Assembly (NCBI GenBank): GCA_902806215.1 | Contig: CADCVT010000271.1 | Coordinates: 1-7,817 of the forward strand | Direction of reading: 5' to 3' | Origin: an uncultured Solirubrobacteraceae bacterium | GTDB lineage: Bacteria; Actinomycetota; Thermoleophilia; Solirubrobacterales; Solirubrobacteraceae | Length of the DNA: 7,817 nucleotides | Shown: piece after piece, positions 5,866 to 7,817 of the stretch | Layout: every line of letters begins with the position of its first letter | Position numbering within the stretch: the stretch's first letter is position 1 | Program-made: the position numbers and the translations under genes | The notes under the pieces: model-generated | Told to the model about the DNA's origin: nothing | The model's database searches: none | What the model saw: the letters and a program-made list of their open reading frames with translations, nothing else

Positions 5866-6383
5866 CCGCGGGCGATGAGCAGGCGGTCGTCCTCGATCCC
5901 GAGGCGGCCGCGCAGCTCCTGCACCTTCTCGCGTTCGGCCTCGAGGCCGCCGCTCGTCGCCGCGACGGCCTCGAGCTCGACGAACCGGCCGAGCCGCGCG
6001 ACCTCGTCGAGGTGGATCCGGACGTTGCGCCACAGCACGAGCCGCCGGCGCTTCTCGACGACGGTCCGCACGCCGAGGGCGTCGCCGAGCGCGCCGATCA
6101 TCTCGGCGGGATCGAGCACCGGCACGCGCCGGTAGACGCTGACCTTCGGACCGGAGAGGTCCGCCCGGTCGTAGGCGATGAGCTCGGCGGCCGAGCCCTC
6201 GATCTCGCGCAGCTTGAGACGCCCCTTCACGGCGTGGAAGTACGTGTCGCGCTGCACGAGGACGCCCTGGTCCTCCCCCACGGCCAGGGCCGCTTCGAGG
6301 GTGCGCGGAGGATCGGGGTCGCGGGCCTTGATCTCGACGTTCCGGATCTGGGTAGCTTCCCCGATCGTGGCGCTCGACTGCAC
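5841..6383 (-). CDS. CYTH-domain protein (class IV cyclase / triphosphatase family)
   Basis: This is a 180-residue cytoplasmic protein. CYTH proteins fold as an eight-stranded tunnel that binds triphosphates or polyphosphate with metal; members include class IV adenylate cyclase and thiamine or inorganic triphosphatases. Seen here are NVEIKAR (15-21, the ExExK strand with Asn replacing the first Glu), QRDTYFHAVKGRLKLRE (44-60), the basic EKRRRLVLWRN (110-120), HLDEVARLGRFVELE (124-138) and a C-terminal helix. Substrate and reaction cannot be fixed. GTG 6383 is the first possible start, because a TAG stop immediately precedes it and no ATG or GTG occurs before the first strand. It gives about a dozen more N-terminal residues than relatives usually have; an ATC at 6345-6347 would give the familiar M-R-N-V-E-I-K beginning. 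It overlaps the malic enzyme start by 17 bp and the DUF4267-like gene end by 25 bp. Confidence 0.87.
   Translation of the reverse strand: MQSSATIGEATQIRNVEIKARDPDPPRTLEAALAVGEDQGVLVQRDTYFHAVKGRLKLREIEGSAAELIAYDRADLSGPKVSVYRRVPVLDPAEMIGALGDALGVRTVVEKRRRLVLWRNVRIHLDEVARLGRFVELEAVAATSGGLEAEREKVQELRGRLGIEDDRLLIARGYAELLGA
6353..6358 (+). promoter_or_regulatory. Near-leaderless -10 for the malic enzyme gene
   Basis: TAGCTT (TAnnnT) ends eight bases before GTG 6367, so the transcript would begin within about two bases of the start codon. If the CYTH protein starts at GTG 6383, this promoter lies inside its first dozen codons on the opposite strand. Confidence 0.45.
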
Positions 6384-7689
6384 CTACCGGCTGCGCATGC
6401 CGCACCGGGCCGGCTCGCTCGCAACCGTCGCGAACGCGATCGCCGAGTTCGGCGGAGTCATCGGCGACGTCACGACCGTGTCGGTCGGGCGGCGCGAGTC
6501 GATTCGCGAGATCACCGTCGAGGTCCGCGACAAGCCGGCGGCCGAGCAGCTCGCGGTCACGCTCGGCGGGCTCGAGGGCGTCTCGATCCACTGGTTCCAC
6601 GACCGCGCGTTCATCGCCCACGACGGCGGCAAGCTCGAGATGCGCTCGACGCGCGAGATCAAGACGAACCAGGACGTCCGCGACGTCTACACCCCCGGCG
6701 TCGCGCGCGTGTGCACGGCGATCGCCGAGCACCCGCAGATCGCGCCGCGCTTCACGACGCTCGGGCGCTCCGTCGCCATCTGCACGAACGGCACGCGCGT
6801 GCTCGGCCTCGGCGACATCGGCCCGGTCGCGTCGCTGCCGGTGATGGAGGGCAAGGCGATCTTCTACTCGCAGCTCGTTGGGCTGAGCGCGGTGCCGATC
6901 CTCATCGACACGAAGGACGTCGACGAGTTCGTCGAGACGGTCGTGCGGATCGCGCCCTCGTTCGGCGGGATCCACCTCGAGGACATCTCCGCGCCTGAGT
7001 GCTTCGAGATCGAGCGGCGGCTCATCGAGGCGCTGGACAAGCCGGTCATGCACGACGACGTCCACGGCACGGCCGTCGTGACGCTCGCGGCGGCGATCGC
7101 CGCGTGCCGGCACGTCGGGCGCCGCCTCGACGAGGCGGTCGTCGGGCAGATCGGGCTGGGCGCTGCGGGCTGGGGGATCGCCACGCTGATCAAGGACGCC
7201 GGAGCCGAGCGGGTCGTCGGCTTCGACCCCATGCCCGCGGCGCGCGAGCGCGCCGCCGCGAGCGGCATCGAGGCGTCGGGTTCGCTCGAGGACGTGATGG
7301 CGGTCGCCGACGTCGTCGTGGCCACGAGCGGCCGTCCCGGCCTCATCGACCCGTCCCTCGTCCGGCCCGGGCAGGTGATCCTCGCGCTGACGAACCCCGA
7401 CCCCGAGATCGACCCCGACGACGCCCTCGCCGCCGGCGCGGCGTTCGCCGCCGACGGCACCTCGGTCAACAACGTGCTCGGCTACCCGGGCATCTTCCAG
7501 GGAGCGCTGCAGGCGGGCGCGACGGGGATCACGACCGAGATGAAGCGAGCCGCCGCATGGGCGCTCGCGGGCCTCACCGTCGAGTCCGAGCTCGTCCCCG
7601 AGGTGCTCGACCCGGAGGTCCACAGCTGCGTCGCGCAGGCCGTGCGGCAGGCGGCGATCGACGCCGGGGCGACGGGCCCGGCGGTGTAG
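6367..7689 (+). CDS. NAD-type malic enzyme with N-terminal ACT domain
   Basis: This enzyme oxidatively decarboxylates malate to pyruvate and CO2 in the cytoplasm, linking the TCA cycle to pyruvate; it has 440 residues from GTG 6367. An ACT domain fills about 5-76 (YRLRMPHRAGSLATVANAI... ending GVSIHW). The catalytic part follows, with the active-site Tyr108 in VYTPGVARVC, Lys163 in MEGKAIFYS, metal ligands Glu205-Asp206 in HLEDISAPECFEIE and Asp230/231 in HDDVHGTAVV. The Rossmann domain carries GLGAAGWG (263-270), Asp287 at the end of its second strand (favouring NAD over NADP, by inference), LTNPDPEI (341-348) and NNVLGYPGIFQGAL (368-381). ACT-malic enzyme fusions are an established group in Gram-positive bacteria, so an allosteric amino-acid-like ligand is likely but unidentified. 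The start is set by the ACT first strand, since ATG 6397 would remove it, and by the upstream TAGCTT. Confidence 0.95.
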   Translation: MALDCTYRLRMPHRAGSLATVANAIAEFGGVIGDVTTVSVGRRESIREITVEVRDKPAAEQLAVTLGGLEGVSIHWFHDRAFIAHDGGKLEMRSTREIKTNQDVRDVYTPGVARVCTAIAEHPQIAPRFTTLGRSVAICTNGTRVLGLGDIGPVASLPVMEGKAIFYSQLVGLSAVPILIDTKDVDEFVETVVRIAPSFGGIHLEDISAPECFEIERRLIEALDKPVMHDDVHGTAVVTLAAAIAACRHVGRRLDEAVVGQIGLGAAGWGIATLIKDAGAERVVGFDPMPAARERAAASGIEASGSLEDVMAVADVVVATSGRPGLIDPSLVRPGQVILALTNPDPEIDPDDALAAGAAFAADGTSVNNVLGYPGIFQGALQAGATGITTEMKRAAAWALAGLTVESELVPEVLDPEVHSCVAQAVRQAAIDAGATGPAV

Positions 7690-7702
7690 TCCAGCGAGGC
7701 GG

Positions 7703-7719
7703 CTCGGCTAGTAGCCGAG
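7703..7719. terminator. Perfect 17-bp palindrome at a convergent junction
   Basis: CTCGGCTA-G-TAGCCGAG is a perfect 8-1-8 inverted repeat, workable in RNA as a 7-bp stem with a three-base loop. It begins 14 bp after the malic enzyme stop and includes the TAG stop codon (7708-7710) of the gene entering from the right. There is no T-run. A bidirectional terminator is the likeliest role, though the stem is short and partly coding. Confidence 0.45.
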
Positions 7720-7817
7720 GCGGGCGAGACGGTCGCGCTCGGCCTGACGCTTGGCCTCGCGCTCGCGCTTGCGGCGGCGCTCGCGCTCCTTCTTCTCCTC
7801 GTCGCCGGACCCGATGA
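7708..7817 (-). CDS. C-terminal end of a highly charged protein
   Basis: Only the last 35 full codons are visible; the gene enters from beyond the right edge. Reading from 7815 downwards it encodes IGSGDEEKKERERRRKRE, then a further Lys/Arg/Glu/Ala stretch, and ends RLARLGY before TAG. This is a mixed-charge, coiled-coil-like helix, a common tail on actinobacterial RNA-binding or membrane-anchored proteins. I cannot name the protein from this piece. Support comes from the clean frame with a stop and G/C-ending codons, and from the converging arrangement with the malic enzyme 18 bp away. The opposite strand here has no competing gene. Confidence 0.6.
   Translation of the reverse strand, partial: IGSGDEEKKERERRRKREREAKRQAERDRLARLGY

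Noticed and set aside
5380..7623. A 747-codon open frame on the minus strand across the malic enzyme and CYTH region
   Set aside because: It is a frame shadow of high-GC coding sequence: composition is dominated by Arg/Asp/Gly/Pro with no domain, while the opposite strand and the CYTH frame hold clear families.

Overview
The window is very GC-rich, with G or C at most third codon positions. It carries mostly single-copy chromosomal genes and looks like ordinary actinobacterial chromosome. The gene set, a Gram-positive type LexA box, and TAnnnT motifs placed just before start codons suggest a Thermoleophilia (Solirubrobacterales-like) actinobacterium. The lineage is inferred from style only. 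I see no transposase, integrase, tRNA, rRNA, CRISPR array, phage gene or toxin-antitoxin pair.

Left part (1-2081, + strand). The window opens inside the C-terminal catalytic half of an M3-family (PepF-like) oligoendopeptidase. A gene-free stretch of about 290 bp follows. It includes an AT-richer island (961-1020, about 45% GC) with a perfect 6-1-6 inverted repeat. Next come a predicted small secreted protein (74 aa) and a HEAT-repeat protein that overlap by ATGA, so they are probably translationally coupled.

Middle part (2107-5865). A DNA polymerase IV gene (dinB) has an exact SOS/LexA box over its start, which points to damage-inducible mutagenic or translesion synthesis. It converges on an MFS efflux-type transporter, and the whole gap between the two stop codons is one long imperfect hairpin, probably a bidirectional terminator. 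The MFS gene diverges across only 44 bp from an EamA/DMT transporter. That gene is followed 10 bp later by a small DUF4267-like membrane protein.

Right part (5841-7817). A CYTH-domain protein on the minus strand overlaps the DUF4267-like gene tail-to-tail by 25 bp. Its only usable start codon also makes it overlap, head-to-head, an NAD-type malic enzyme with an N-terminal ACT domain. The malic enzyme converges on the last 35 codons of a lysine/arginine/glutamate-rich protein on the minus strand, with a 17-bp palindrome at the junction.

The genes do not form one pathway. They are short transcription units of one or two genes covering peptide degradation, SOS translesion synthesis, two unrelated transporters, a phosphate-ester or polyphosphate-binding domain protein, and malate to pyruvate conversion. 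I found no convincing undescribed multi-gene system. The most interesting signals are regulatory: the LexA box on the dinB start, the recurrent leaderless-type promoters, the hairpin that fills a convergent gap, the orphan operator-like dyad at 991-1003, and the coupled secreted/HEAT pair.
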